Below, one piece after another: positions 23,485 through 31,486 of a DNA stretch of 56,876 bases. Both the position numbers and the translations under genes were made by a program. The number at the start of each line of letters is the position of its first letter. Position 1 is the first letter of the stretch. The notes under the pieces are model-generated. The model did not search any database. It was not told the origin of the DNA and was given only the letters and a program-made list of their open reading frames with translations. The stretch lies in contig JAYEGJ010000130.1 in NCBI GenBank assembly GCA_034658975.1, forward strand, positions 1 to 56,876. The letters are read 5' to 3'. This DNA is from SZUA-217 sp034658975 (GTDB lineage Bacteria > Actinomycetota > Acidimicrobiia > Spongiisociales > ZC4RG35).

Positions 23485-24598
23485 GTTCAACCTCGGGTTG
23501 TGAGGGGCTCAGGTACGAGTCGAGGAATCCGGTGGCGTCGCCCAGTGCGTTGTCCCTGAGGCTGTAGATCCTCTGCTTTTGCCCCTTCTCCGAGGGGACA
23601 TGAATGCGGATCAATCCGGCCGAACGCAGGATGCTGATGTGGTGGTGGACGGTGGACTTCGAGAGGCCGAGCATCTCGGTGAGCTCCTCGAGGCTGGTGT
23701 CGCCTTCGCTGAGTCGCCTCAGGATGCGAAGCCGTCGCTCGTCGCTCAACGCCTTGTAGGTATTGACCAGCCAGGACGGAGGCGCCTCCGGGTCCGAATC
23801 GATGAACTCATCGGCCATCCCGTAGTAGACGACCAGCGTGTCGCGATGCTGGTCGATCACGGAGAGCGGCTTGATGACCATCGACGGCACGAGGACCACA
23901 CGACTCACTCCAAGCGGTATCTCGTAGTCGATTCCTTGGGTGACCTCCTCGACGACGGCTTTTGCATCATCGCTACTGACAACGGCGCGCCTCGCTGCAG
24001 CAGCCCGTTCGATGGAGCCGGCGAAGTCGACATCGAGCTTCAGAAAGACGTCCTGATAGAAGGTGGCGAGGGTTGTCGCGAGTCTCTTCGGAAGCTCCTC
24101 GTCGGGGATCTCGAAGAAGGAAACGATCTCCTCTCCGTCTTCGCAGTCCTCTTCTTTGCAGATGAGTTCCCGGAGGGCGTCGGTATCCCCGTTGGCCGCC
24201 TGCTCGATGAGCGACGAAGAGTCGGCATGGCTGACATAGCCGAGCAACCAACGGCGAAGACGCTTTGGTGACATGTCGCCCAGCCACTCGAACATTCGCT
24301 CCGGCTCATGGGGGCTTGGTGCCGTCTTGAGGAGCCCGGCGACCCCAAGCCAGATCGAGCAATAGGGCCCGCTCAGGGAGGTGATCTCGTCTGTGAGCTC
24401 GGGACTGGTCATCGCCCGAACCTTCTCGTGAAACTTCTTTCCCAGGTAGTGGGAGGTGTTGTTCTGGTGAGGCTCGAAAGTGGTCCACAGAGTGAGAATC
24501 ACCTCATAGGCAGCGGAGCCCTCCATGTGGATGGGAATATGCCGCGGGGCGGCGGTGAGGTCTCTGACCTTCTCGTTGGGAGTTACTAGTTCGACCAT
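23477..24598 (-). CDS. ArsR-type winged-helix transcriptional regulator with large N-terminal domain
   Basis: A 373-aa protein. The C-terminal winged helix (about 285-350) reads YKALSDERRLRILRRLSEGD, LEELTEMLGLSKSTVHHHISILRSAGL, followed by a basic wing. The N-terminal 280 residues are the uncharacterised domain often attached to this HTH in actinobacteria. No metal-binding Cys box is visible, so it is not a classical metal sensor. Its 5' region carries an 8+8 bp inverted repeat (24616-24637) that probably is its operator. It is divergent from the etfD-like gene. Confidence 0.8.
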   Translation of the reverse strand: MVELVTPNEKVRDLTAAPRHIPIHMEGSAAYEVILTLWTTFEPHQNNTSHYLGKKFHEKVRAMTSPELTDEITSLSGPYCSIWLGVAGLLKTAPSPHEPERMFEWLGDMSPKRLRRWLLGYVSHADSSSLIEQAANGDTDALRELICKEEDCEDGEEIVSFFEIPDEELPKRLATTLATFYQDVFLKLDVDFAGSIERAAAARRAVVSSDDAKAVVEEVTQGIDYEIPLGVSRVVLVPSMVIKPLSVIDQHRDTLVVYYGMADEFIDSDPEAPPSWLVNTYKALSDERRLRILRRLSEGDTSLEELTEMLGLSKSTVHHHISILRSAGLIRIHVPSEKGQKQRIYSLRDNALGDATGFLDSYLSPSQPEVEHA

Positions 24599-24608
24599 GA
24601 TGTCCTGT

Positions 24609-24614
24609 GTATTA
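24609..24614 (-). promoter_or_regulatory. -10 box for the HTH regulator gene
   Basis: TAATAC on the minus strand lies 10 bases before the ATG at 24598 and abuts the inverted repeat at 24616. Confidence 0.4.
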
Positions 24615-24615
24615 G

Positions 24616-24637
24616 TGATTCGATAACTGTCGAATCA
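24616..24637. promoter_or_regulatory. probable operator of the HTH regulator
   Basis: TGATTCGA and TCGAATCA are exact inverted 8-mers separated by 6 bases. The site would occupy the -10/-35 interval of the regulator promoter, as expected for autorepression, and also lies upstream of the divergent etfD-like gene. Confidence 0.6.
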
Positions 24638-24672
24638 AGTATGCAACAAACGAACGTCATCTGTCAAGGGGG

Positions 24673-24686
24673 TATTCCGAGGAATA
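24673..24686. promoter_or_regulatory. second inverted repeat in the divergent regulatory region
   Basis: TATTCC and GGAATA are inverted 6-mers around GA, about 40 bases before the etfD-like promoter. It differs in sequence from the 24616 repeat, so a different factor would be involved. Confidence 0.35.
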
Positions 24687-24725
24687 TCGAATTACCCGGT
24701 GATCCGATCGAGAGGTTCCGGGCTC

Positions 24726-24731
24726 TACACT
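24726..24731 (+). promoter_or_regulatory. -10 box for the etfD-like gene
   Basis: TACACT lies 8 bases before the ATG at 24740. Confidence 0.4.
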
Positions 24732-24739
24732 CGCCGGAG

Positions 24740-26926
24740 ATGGCTGTGACCACAGAGCCGCGCAAGACCGAGGAGCCAAAGCGGATCAGGGCTTCTCAGG
24801 TTCTCGAGGGGGTCGGCGTTGCCTCCGCCCTCGCAACCCTCGCCTTGGGAGTCGTCGGCACCCTGCCCGAACACCCACATTTCGAGGTAGGTAGAGAGGT
24901 CTTTGGCAACATCCCCGAGCCGCTCGTGGTGCTGTTCTACGTTGGGCTGGCCGGGTTCATTTGGCTGACCTTTCATCTGCTCGCCCAGCGCGCCGTCAGT
25001 TGGCAACAAGGCCAGACCGACGACCGCACCGGCCGGTGGGGTGAGCGCCTGGCCCGACTCCGCGACGGCCTGAGTATGAAGACCGTCCGCCGCGACCGGT
25101 GGGCCGGCGTGATGCACTCCCTCATCTACTACGGCTTCGTCGTTCTCTTCATCGGCACCGTGACCCTGGAGATCGATCACCTGGCACCGGCCGGGTTGAA
25201 GTTCCTCCAGGGCGGTTTCTACATGGGTTATTCAGCGGTCCTCGACGCTGCCGGCATCGCCTACCTCACAGGATTGGGCCTGGCGATCTTCGGTCGGTAC
25301 CTGAATCCGGCCTACCGGATCCGGTCGAAGACGAGGCCAGAGGATGCCCTGATCCTCACCGTTCTGGTGTTCATCGGAATCAGCGGTCTCCTCACAGAAG
25401 CGGCACGCATATCGCTGGCGGGACAACCGGATCACGAGGTGTGGTCGTTCGTCGGGTACCCGCTTTCGTTCCTGTTCGACCGATCGGCAGCCGGGACGTG
25501 GCACCAGTTCTTTTGGGTCTCCCACGCCACCGCGTTCGTTGCCTTCCTCGTCATCCTTCCCACGACGAAGCTCAGGCACTTGGTCACGTCGCCGAGCGAC
25601 CTGTTTCTGTCGCCGAGAGACCGGCCCAAGGGGGCGATGCGTGAGATGCCGAATCTCTTGGAGGCCGAGGACATCGAGACGATCGGCGCCAGCATGGCGA
25701 CCGATCTCACCTGGAAACAGATCTTCGATACCGACGCCTGCACGGTTTGCGGTCGCTGCACGTCGGTGTGCCCGGCCAATCTGACCGGGAAGCCTCTCGA
25801 TCCGAGGGAGATGGTTCTCAAGTCAGGAGAAGTGGCGGCGGCTGCCGCCGGCGTTGGGGGACCGGTGTCCACGACGGGCGTGATCGAAGGCGCCGGCACC
25901 CTCTTCGATCGGATCCACCCGGACGAGGTTTTCGCATGCACGACCTGTCGAGCCTGCGACGAGATATGTCCTGTCGACATCGAAATCGTCGATCGCATCC
26001 TCGACATGAGGCGTTATCTGACGCTCATGGAGTCGGAGTTCCCGACCGAGTTGGGCAAGGCGTTCGTGGCTATGGAGAACCAATCGAATCCGTGGGGGCT
26101 GAGTCAGCAGGCGCGCGCCGACTGGAAGGACGAACTCGACTTCGAGGTCCCTGTCTTCGGGGAGAACGGCAAGGACACGGCCGAGTATCTGTGGTTTGTC
26201 GGTTGTGCAGGCTCCTTCGACGATCGAAACACCGCAGTCTCGGTGGCTCTTGCCCGTCTCCTCCACGAGGCGGAAATCGACTTCGCCATCCTGGGTTCCA
26301 GGGAGCTATGCAACGGCGACCCCGCACGCCGCACCGGCAACGAGTTCGTGTTTCAACAGTTGGCTCTTCAGAACATCGAGACCTTCGAGGAGCTTGGCGT
26401 CAAGAAGGTCATCACCCAGTGCGCCCACTGCTTCAACACCATCGGCAATGAGTATCCGCAGTTCGGAGGTGACTACGAGGTAGTGCATCACAGTCAGATG
26501 CTGGCCGAGTTGGCAGGTCAGGGCCGGTTGCCCCAACCCACCAAGCCCGATGGGGAGTCGAAGAAGATCGTCTATCACGACGCTTGCTACCTGGGTCGTC
26601 ACAACGATGTCTACCTCGCACCTCGAGAGGTGGTTGGCGCCTCGGGCTCCGACGTCGTTGAAATGGACCGCAGCGGCACGCGGGCATTGTGTTGCGGTGC
26701 CGGTGGAGGCCGCTTCTGGATGGAGGAGAAGGTCGGCAAGAAGGTCAACATCGAACGGGCTGAGGAGGCCTTGGCGACGGACGCCGATGAGATCGCCGTG
26801 GCCTGCCCATTCTGCTTTGTGATGATGGACGACGGGGTCAAGGAGCTAGGTCGGGACGACGTGCCGGTTCGCGACATAGCGATGATCCTCGCCGATGGCC
26901 TGCCGTCCGACTCTGAACCGGATTGA
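24740..26926 (+). CDS. membrane iron-sulfur oxidoreductase, EtfD/HdrD-like
   Basis: A 728-aa protein. The N-terminal ~300 residues carry about five to six membrane helices of the NarI-like type. Two [4Fe-4S] motifs follow (CTVCGRCTSVCP and CTTCRACDEICPVD), then two CCG cysteine-rich domains (WFVGCAGSFDD with ITQCAHCFNTIGNEYP, and YHDACYLGRHNDVY with RALCCGAGGGR and ACPFCFVMM). This is the layout of mycobacterial EtfD (Rv0338c), which passes electrons from the electron-transfer flavoprotein to quinone during fatty-acid oxidation. No etfAB is in the window. The frame is open 33 codons upstream. ATG 24740 is chosen for its promoter spacing and because upstream residues are not family-like. Confidence 0.85.
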   Translation: MAVTTEPRKTEEPKRIRASQVLEGVGVASALATLALGVVGTLPEHPHFEVGREVFGNIPEPLVVLFYVGLAGFIWLTFHLLAQRAVSWQQGQTDDRTGRWGERLARLRDGLSMKTVRRDRWAGVMHSLIYYGFVVLFIGTVTLEIDHLAPAGLKFLQGGFYMGYSAVLDAAGIAYLTGLGLAIFGRYLNPAYRIRSKTRPEDALILTVLVFIGISGLLTEAARISLAGQPDHEVWSFVGYPLSFLFDRSAAGTWHQFFWVSHATAFVAFLVILPTTKLRHLVTSPSDLFLSPRDRPKGAMREMPNLLEAEDIETIGASMATDLTWKQIFDTDACTVCGRCTSVCPANLTGKPLDPREMVLKSGEVAAAAAGVGGPVSTTGVIEGAGTLFDRIHPDEVFACTTCRACDEICPVDIEIVDRILDMRRYLTLMESEFPTELGKAFVAMENQSNPWGLSQQARADWKDELDFEVPVFGENGKDTAEYLWFVGCAGSFDDRNTAVSVALARLLHEAEIDFAILGSRELCNGDPARRTGNEFVFQQLALQNIETFEELGVKKVITQCAHCFNTIGNEYPQFGGDYEVVHHSQMLAELAGQGRLPQPTKPDGESKKIVYHDACYLGRHNDVYLAPREVVGASGSDVVEMDRSGTRALCCGAGGGRFWMEEKVGKKVNIERAEEALATDADEIAVACPFCFVMMDDGVKELGRDDVPVRDIAMILADGLPSDSEPD

Positions 26927-27465
26927 CCCGATCAATCACCTCGATCGTGATTCTGGTGGCACTCGGCGCCGCGGCTTGCACGAGTGACCCCGGTGGTTCT
27001 TCTCCTACCGACCCGACCGCGCCCACGACCACGATTCCGGCAACGACCACCACCACGCTTCCCACTGACGAAGCAGTGCAGCGTTTCGAATCATGTCTCG
27101 CCGAGAGTGACCTGGATCTTGATCCGATCACGCTGGACGCTCAAGGAAGACTCCGCCTCGACCTGCTGCTCCCTGATCTCGACTTCACAAACGAGGAGTC
27201 GATCGTCGCCTTGTCTGTTTGCTCCGAGTACCTCACCACGGGGGCCCTCGATCTCACCGCCAATCCATTGTTGAAGGAGAAAGTCGTCGGGCTCCTCGCA
27301 GGGTTCAGCGAGTGTCTGCGCTCGCGGGGCGTGTCCGACTTCCCCGATCCCATAGAGGGCTTCTCGGGGATCGGGGGCCCCTTCCCCTTGGCCGAGATCC
27401 CCTATGCCGACCCCGATCTCGCCGAGGCGGTTGAAGCCTGCCGGGAACGGCTTACCGGGCGGTGA
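26923..27465 (+). CDS. putative lipoprotein, unknown function
   Basis: A 180-aa protein with a type II signal (hydrophobic TSIVILVALGAA then lipobox Cys, AAC). A Thr/Pro-rich linker (about 25-48) follows, and a C-terminal domain contains four Cys (FESCLAESD, VCSEYL, FSECLRSRG, EACRERL), which suggests two disulfides. The TTG start overlaps the etfD-like stop (TTGA), so it is probably cotranscribed. I recognise no function. Confidence 0.7.
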   Translation: MTRSITSIVILVALGAAACTSDPGGSSPTDPTAPTTTIPATTTTTLPTDEAVQRFESCLAESDLDLDPITLDAQGRLRLDLLLPDLDFTNEESIVALSVCSEYLTTGALDLTANPLLKEKVVGLLAGFSECLRSRGVSDFPDPIEGFSGIGGPFPLAEIPYADPDLAEAVEACRERLTGR

Positions 27466-27476
27466 CGGCGGCTGCG

Positions 27477-27482
27477 TACGAT
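27477..27482 (+). promoter_or_regulatory. -10 box for clpS
   Basis: TACGAT lies 6 bases before the ATG at 27489. Confidence 0.5.
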
Positions 27483-27488
27483 GTCCCG

Positions 27489-27776
27489 ATGATGGCCGCA
27501 CAGCCGACGCCGGTGATCGTCCCCGACACCGACGAGGAACAGGATGTCGATCGCCCCTGGCAGGTCATCGTGTGGAACGATCCGGTCAACACCATGACGT
27601 ATGTGGTCTATGTGTTCAGGAAGCTCTTCGGTTATGACGAGCTGAAGGCCACCGACCTCATGCTCCAGGTGCACAACGACGGTCGGGCGATTGTCTCCGA
27701 TGGACCTCGCGAGAAGGCCGAGATCGACTGCTTCCGGCTCCAGAATCACGGACTCTGGTCGACCATCGAACAATGA
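27489..27776 (+). CDS. clpS: ATP-dependent Clp protease adaptor ClpS
   Basis: A 95-aa adaptor that delivers N-degron substrates to ClpAP/ClpCP. The core WQVIVWNDPVNTMTYVVYVF with KLFGYD, the LMLQVHNDGRAIV stretch and EKAEIDCFRLQNHGLW are typical. The start is ATG 27489, fixed by TACGAT 6 bases before it, rather than GTG 27462. Its end overlaps DUF2017 by 4 bases (ATGA), the usual actinobacterial pair. Confidence 0.93.
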   Translation: MMAAQPTPVIVPDTDEEQDVDRPWQVIVWNDPVNTMTYVVYVFRKLFGYDELKATDLMLQVHNDGRAIVSDGPREKAEIDCFRLQNHGLWSTIEQ

Positions 27777-28228
27777 GTCACTTCAAAGGAAGGCGCAAGG
27801 GCATCAAGGCGACATTCAGCCCTCAGGAGAAGATGTTTCTCTCCGATGTGCTTCCCCTGCTGGCAGACGTCGGGAACACATCCGACGACCCGGCGGCGAG
27901 GCGTCTGCAGGTGCCGGTCTATCTCGATGATCCGGAGGCGAACGAGGAGTGGTGGCGTCTCATGGGTCAGGATCTCGACGAGGCACGGAGCGCCGACCGG
28001 TCGGTGTTCCGGACTGTCATGACCACCGATGGGCCGGCCGACCTCAGCGTCGAGGAAGCCGACGCTTTTCTCCGGGTGCTGAACGAGTCGAGGCTCGTCC
28101 TCGCAGCCCGTGCGGGCTTGGAGGTCGAGAGCGACCACGACGAGTTGCCCGCCGACTCTCGACAGGTCTTGGACTATCTCGGTTGGATTTTGGAGGAGCT
28201 GACCACCGAGCTCTATCGCTTCTTGTGA
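27773..28228 (+). CDS. DUF2017 family protein
   Basis: A 151-aa protein that starts inside the clpS stop (ATGA). It contains EEWWRLMGQDLDEARSADR, an LNESRLVLAARAGLEVE helix and LDYLGWILEELTTEL, the pattern of DUF2017, which almost always follows clpS in actinobacteria. The function is unknown, but conserved coupling implies a role with ClpS-dependent proteolysis. Confidence 0.85.
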   Translation: MSHFKGRRKGIKATFSPQEKMFLSDVLPLLADVGNTSDDPAARRLQVPVYLDDPEANEEWWRLMGQDLDEARSADRSVFRTVMTTDGPADLSVEEADAFLRVLNESRLVLAARAGLEVESDHDELPADSRQVLDYLGWILEELTTELYRFL

Positions 28229-28257
28229 TCCCTTTGCCCATCAGGGCCCGAACGGTG

Positions 28258-28263
28258 TAGGTT
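28258..28263 (+). promoter_or_regulatory. -10 box for the baeRF gene
   Basis: TAGGTT lies 8 bases before the ATG at 28272. Confidence 0.45.
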
Positions 28264-28271
28264 CGGAAGCG

Positions 28272-29435
28272 ATGAGATCGACGTTGTCCTGGGCCGGCAG
28301 TGAGCAGTCGAAGCGGGCGGCCAGCGCCAAGGGCGACCCGATTGCCGACTTGCGGAGCCCGAGCGGATCGCTGATCTCGGTTTATGTGGACAGACCGGCT
28401 CCGGGGGGTTTCGCGGCGCTCCTAACCGAGTTGCTCAAACCGATCAGAGAACAGGCAGATTCGATGGGGCGCAGCGTGGCCAAGGCGGTTCGCAGCGATG
28501 CGGATCGGATCCACGATCTGGCCGTGCGGCTGGAGGTCGATCCCGCACCTTCCTTCGCGATTTTCGCATCGGATCTCGACGACGTCTTCATGTTGGAGTC
28601 CCTGACTCATCCGGTGCAGAGCGTCTCGAGAATGGGGCCGCGTCCCTACTTGCGCCCGCTGCGAGCAGCGCCACGCGGCTTGCGTTCCGGCGTGATCGTC
28701 GCTGACAGGGCGTTGGCGAGAACCTTCATTGGGTTCGAAGGTGTAGTGGAGGAACTGGGTTCGCCTCTGAGCGCTGACATCGGGAAGAGCAACTATGGCG
28801 GGTTCGGTGGTTATGAAGAGCAGGGCGTCAGGGCACATGCCGACGAGGCATCCGCCCGACTCTGGAAGGACGCCAGTTGGAGATTGCTCGAGGAGCATCG
28901 GATCCGGGCCTTCGACTACTTTGCGATCGGAGGACACGAGGAAGCGGTCGAGGAGATGGCGCGATCGCTGCATCCTTATCTTGCCCGGCTCCCGCGGGCC
29001 GTTTTCGTTGCCAATCCTCACAAGGTCACCGTGTCGGGCCTCCGATCTGAACTGGCCGGTCAGGATCTCATCATCCGTAGGCATCGTCAGGAGTCCTTGG
29101 CCGGTCGCGTCTGCGACACGGCTTGGAGCGATGGAAACGCCGTGCTCGGTCTCAACGCGACGATCGAGGCAGCCAACTCCCAGGCCATCGACACCCTCGT
29201 CGTCGCCGGACCATTTGCCCGCAGCGGGACGGTTTGCAGCGATTGTGGTCAGTTGGCCCGGAACGGACGGGAATGCTCGGTGTGCGGTGCGGAGACCTTC
29301 GCCGTCGAAGATGTCGTTGCTTGCGCAATGGAAGCCACAATTGCCGCGGGCGGCAGCGTGTATCAGATAAAGGTGGCTTCGGCTCTCGACGTCGAAGGCG
29401 TCGGTGCCCTGACCCGCTTCCCGGTCTCTTCCTAA
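28272..29435 (+). CDS. bacterial archaeo-eukaryotic release factor family (baeRF) protein
   Basis: A 387-aa protein with three parts. The N-terminal domain (to about 130) includes SLISVYVDRP. The central eRF1-domain-2-like RNase H fold begins GVIVADRALARTFIGF and contains the Gly-rich loop NYGGFGGYEE (GGFGGY at 176-181), where eRF1 has GGQ, followed by helix ASARLWKDASWRLLEEH. The C-terminal L7Ae-like domain (about 285-360) has IDTLVVAGPF and a zinc-ribbon insert with C322, C325, C335, C338. The family is predicted to act on the ribosome in rescue or hydrolysis of peptidyl-tRNA. It sits beside clpS-DUF2017 but has its own promoter. Confidence 0.75.
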   Translation: MRSTLSWAGSEQSKRAASAKGDPIADLRSPSGSLISVYVDRPAPGGFAALLTELLKPIREQADSMGRSVAKAVRSDADRIHDLAVRLEVDPAPSFAIFASDLDDVFMLESLTHPVQSVSRMGPRPYLRPLRAAPRGLRSGVIVADRALARTFIGFEGVVEELGSPLSADIGKSNYGGFGGYEEQGVRAHADEASARLWKDASWRLLEEHRIRAFDYFAIGGHEEAVEEMARSLHPYLARLPRAVFVANPHKVTVSGLRSELAGQDLIIRRHRQESLAGRVCDTAWSDGNAVLGLNATIEAANSQAIDTLVVAGPFARSGTVCSDCGQLARNGRECSVCGAETFAVEDVVACAMEATIAAGGSVYQIKVASALDVEGVGALTRFPVSS

Positions 29436-29447
29436 CGCGTACCTGAC

Positions 29448-29453
29448 TAGATT
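29448..29453 (+). promoter_or_regulatory. -10 box for the nucleotidyltransferase gene
   Basis: TAGATT lies 9 bases before the ATG at 29463. Confidence 0.4.
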
Positions 29454-29462
29454 CGCACGGTC

Positions 29463-30059
29463 ATGTCGACCGCTGCCGTTCTTCTCGCCGCCGGTGCCTC
29501 GAGGAGGCTCGGTCGCCCCAAACAGTTGGAACCGTGGGGGGATTCGAATCTCCTCGGGCACGTTGTTCGGCGCACTGCCGCCTTCCCCGTCGATGAGGTG
29601 TGGGTCGTGCTCGGCTACGAGTCGGATCGGATCATCGCCGAGACCGAACTCGGAGATGCCGGGGTGGTTGAAAATCCCGAGTGGGAGGAAGGCATCGCCT
29701 CCTCGATCAGGGTCGGCCTGGATGCGTTGAATCGGCTGTCGGACTGCGACACAGCTTTGATCGTCGTCGCCGATCAGCCCGGCGTTTCTCCGGAGGTGGT
29801 CGCCGAGCTTCTCGAATCACACAGCCGGGCGGGCAAGCCTGTCACTGTCCCGAAATACCGGTACAGCCTGGGCAATCCCGTTCTCGTTGATCGGTCGCTT
29901 TGGCCTCGTCTCATGTCTCTCGACGGGGACGATGGGGCGATGAAATTGTGGAAGTCCCACCCCGAGTGGGTAAACGAAGTCTGGTTCGCCGAAGGTCAGC
30001 CTCGTGATGTCGACATCGAGAGGGATGTCACCGAAATGAAGCCAAGGCATTTGGCCTGA
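29463..30059 (+). CDS. MobA/MocA-like NTP-transferase (molybdenum cofactor cytidylyl/guanylyltransferase family)
   Basis: A 198-aa nucleotidyltransferase. The N-terminal motif is VLLAAGASRRLGRPKQLEPWG, followed by VWVVLGY and VADQPGVSPEVV. It is most like MocA, which makes molybdopterin cytosine dinucleotide for xanthine-dehydrogenase-type enzymes, but no molybdoenzyme is nearby. Sugar or phospholactate nucleotidyltransferases share the fold, so the substrate is uncertain. Confidence 0.75.
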   Translation: MSTAAVLLAAGASRRLGRPKQLEPWGDSNLLGHVVRRTAAFPVDEVWVVLGYESDRIIAETELGDAGVVENPEWEEGIASSIRVGLDALNRLSDCDTALIVVADQPGVSPEVVAELLESHSRAGKPVTVPKYRYSLGNPVLVDRSLWPRLMSLDGDDGAMKLWKSHPEWVNEVWFAEGQPRDVDIERDVTEMKPRHLA

Positions 30060-30125
30060 TTTGAGGGCTCGCGAGATGTATAGAGTTGTGGTTCCGGTCT
30101 GTAGTTGCAAGCGAAGAAGGAACTG

Positions 30126-30530
30126 ATGGCGCGGATCGACGAGGTAGCCGGCGTAGGCGTCAGGCAAGCAACCAAGCTTCGAAAGGTGGGCGTGCGCACC
30201 AGCAAGGGCCTGATCGAACAGGCATCCACCAGGCGGGCCAGGACGCAGCTATCCAAGTCGACCGGGCTGACTCCGAAGGACTTGCAGCTCTGGGTCCACC
30301 ATGCCGATCTTCTCCGGATCAGGGGAGTGGGCGCCGAGTACGCGGAGCTTCTGGTGGAGGCGGGCGTCGACACCATCAGGGACCTGCGCCGCCGCAACCC
30401 GACCGCCCTTGTCGCGAAAATCATCGGTCTCAACGGTGCGAAGAAAGTGGTAGACCGACTGCCAACCGAATCCATGGTCGAAGGGTGGATCTCGGTCGCC
30501 GCCGACCTGGAGCCATCGATCAGCAACTAA
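30126..30530 (+). CDS. DUF4332 helix-hairpin-helix protein
   Basis: A 134-aa protein built of repeated HhH motifs (VAGVGVRQATKLRKVGVRT, LLRIRGVGAEYAELLVEAGV). This is the DUF4332 pattern found in proteins that bind nucleic acid or act as scaffolds. The ATG at 30126 has a strong Shine-Dalgarno (AAGAAGGA) about 6 bases before it. A plausible -10 TAGAGT at 30081-30086 would give a leader of about 35 bases, so this gene is not leaderless. It ends at a strong hairpin terminator shared with the convergent gene. Confidence 0.75.
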   Translation: MARIDEVAGVGVRQATKLRKVGVRTSKGLIEQASTRRARTQLSKSTGLTPKDLQLWVHHADLLRIRGVGAEYAELLVEAGVDTIRDLRRRNPTALVAKIIGLNGAKKVVDRLPTESMVEGWISVAADLEPSISN

Positions 30531-30547
30531 GTGGGACGCCCCAAATA

Positions 30548-30575
30548 GAAAAGGGGCCCCGTGGGGCCCCTTTTC
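30548..30575. terminator. bidirectional intrinsic terminator
   Basis: A 13-bp perfect inverted repeat (GAAAAGGGGCCCC and its complement) around a 2-base loop. A-tract and T-tract lie at the two stem ends, so both orientations end in U-rich RNA. It lies between convergent genes. Confidence 0.85.
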
Positions 30576-30596
30576 TCCTGTGAGGAGGAGGTGAGT

Positions 30597-31088
30597 TCAG
30601 GAAGCCTTCTTCTCAGAAGTCGACTTCGTTGAACTCGTCTTCGTGGCCGTTGACGACTTGGTCGTCTTGGCAGCCGAAGTCTTGGCAGCAGGCTTTTTGG
30701 CCGTGCTGGTCTTGGCAGCGGGCTTCTTGGCCTTCTCAGCCTTCACCGCTTCTTCCTCTACGGCCTCGTCGGCCTTCTCGGGGCGGAAGGACGTGCGCCA
30801 GGTCGCCAGCATGTCCTCGAGCTGGTCACGCAGCTTGGTCACCTGCTCCTTGGCCTGGTCCAGGTCGACCTTCGAGGAGATCTCCTCGACGACCTTGCCC
30901 TCGCCGATGCGGGTCATGACCTTCTCGCCTTCGGTCGCCCAGCCCTCGAAGGCCTTCTCGGCCGACTTGGTGTAGCTGGTGGTCTGATCGTCGACCTTGC
31001 CCTTGATTGCGGTCACTTGCTCACCGACTTTGCGGTATGCGACCACGGGGGCTCCGACTGCTGCGTGCAGAACGGTTTTGGCTTCCAT
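30597..31088 (-). CDS. HbhA-like (heparin-binding hemagglutinin-type) protein
   Basis: A 163-aa protein. A hydrophobic N-terminal helix (TVLHAAVGAPVVAYRKV) leads into a coiled-coil-like region (about 25-100). The C-terminal tail of about 50 residues is Lys/Ala/Ser/Thr-rich with KKPAAKTS repeats, as in mycobacterial HbhA, where the Lys-rich tail binds sulfated glycans or DNA and the coiled coil resembles phasins. The XRE gene directly upstream reproduces the Rv0474-hbhA order. A strong Shine-Dalgarno AGGAG (31095-31099) lies inside the end of the XRE gene. Confidence 0.75.
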   Translation of the reverse strand: MEAKTVLHAAVGAPVVAYRKVGEQVTAIKGKVDDQTTSYTKSAEKAFEGWATEGEKVMTRIGEGKVVEEISSKVDLDQAKEQVTKLRDQLEDMLATWRTSFRPEKADEAVEEEAVKAEKAKKPAAKTSTAKKPAAKTSAAKTTKSSTATKTSSTKSTSEKKAS

Positions 31089-31091
31089 TTC

Positions 31092-31457
31092 TTACTCCTT
31101 TTCTCCTGCACCGACCGAAGCGTTCGATCCGGCAAGTGCCCTATACATGTCGAGCAAAACCTTTTTGTGCTCAGCGGTGAGACGGGTGTCTCCGTCGACT
31201 GCCTCAGCAACTGTCATCGGTGCCAAATCCTCGTCGATCAGGCCGGCCTTCTTGTAAAGCGAATTGGCGCTGATCTCGAGGGCACGGGACAGGCTCTTGA
31301 GGATCTCGGCCGATGGCTTGCGGATCCCTCGCTCGATCTGGCTCAGATACGGATTTGATATCCCCGCTTTCTCGGCCAGTCGACGCAATGAGAGATCTGC
31401 CCGCTCCCGCTGTTGGCGGATGAACGTACCCAGATCGCTGTGCTTGCTCTCGTTCAC
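31092..31457 (-). CDS. XRE-family transcriptional regulator
   Basis: A 121-aa DNA-binding protein. The HTH (about 10-65) reads IRQQRERADLSLRRLAEKAG, ISNPYLSQIERGIRKPSAEIL and KSLSRALEIS. The short C-terminal part includes TAEHKKVLLDMYRAL. GTG 31457 is fixed by TACGCT 8 bases upstream. An inverted repeat (31463-31486) overlaps that promoter and suggests autoregulation. It is cotranscribed with the HbhA-like gene, 3 bases away. Confidence 0.85.
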   Translation of the reverse strand: MNESKHSDLGTFIRQQRERADLSLRRLAEKAGISNPYLSQIERGIRKPSAEILKSLSRALEISANSLYKKAGLIDEDLAPMTVAEAVDGDTRLTAEHKKVLLDMYRALAGSNASVGAGEKE

Positions 31458-31462
31458 TATGT

Positions 31463-31486
31463 GTTAGCGTACAGCAAGCTGCTAAC
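31463..31486. promoter_or_regulatory. probable operator of the XRE regulator
   Basis: GTTAGC and GCTAAC are inverted 6-mers with 12 bases between them, and an inner AGC...GCT symmetry continues the repeat. The site covers the -10 box of the XRE promoter. Confidence 0.55.
31466..31471 (-). promoter_or_regulatory. -10 box for the XRE-HbhA operon
   Basis: TACGCT on the minus strand lies 8 bases before the GTG at 31457, inside the inverted repeat. Confidence 0.5.

Noticed and set aside
28422..29561. 379-codon open frame on the minus strand opposite the baeRF gene
   Set aside because: Low-complexity antisense frame caused by third-position GC bias; the plus strand encodes a recognisable protein.
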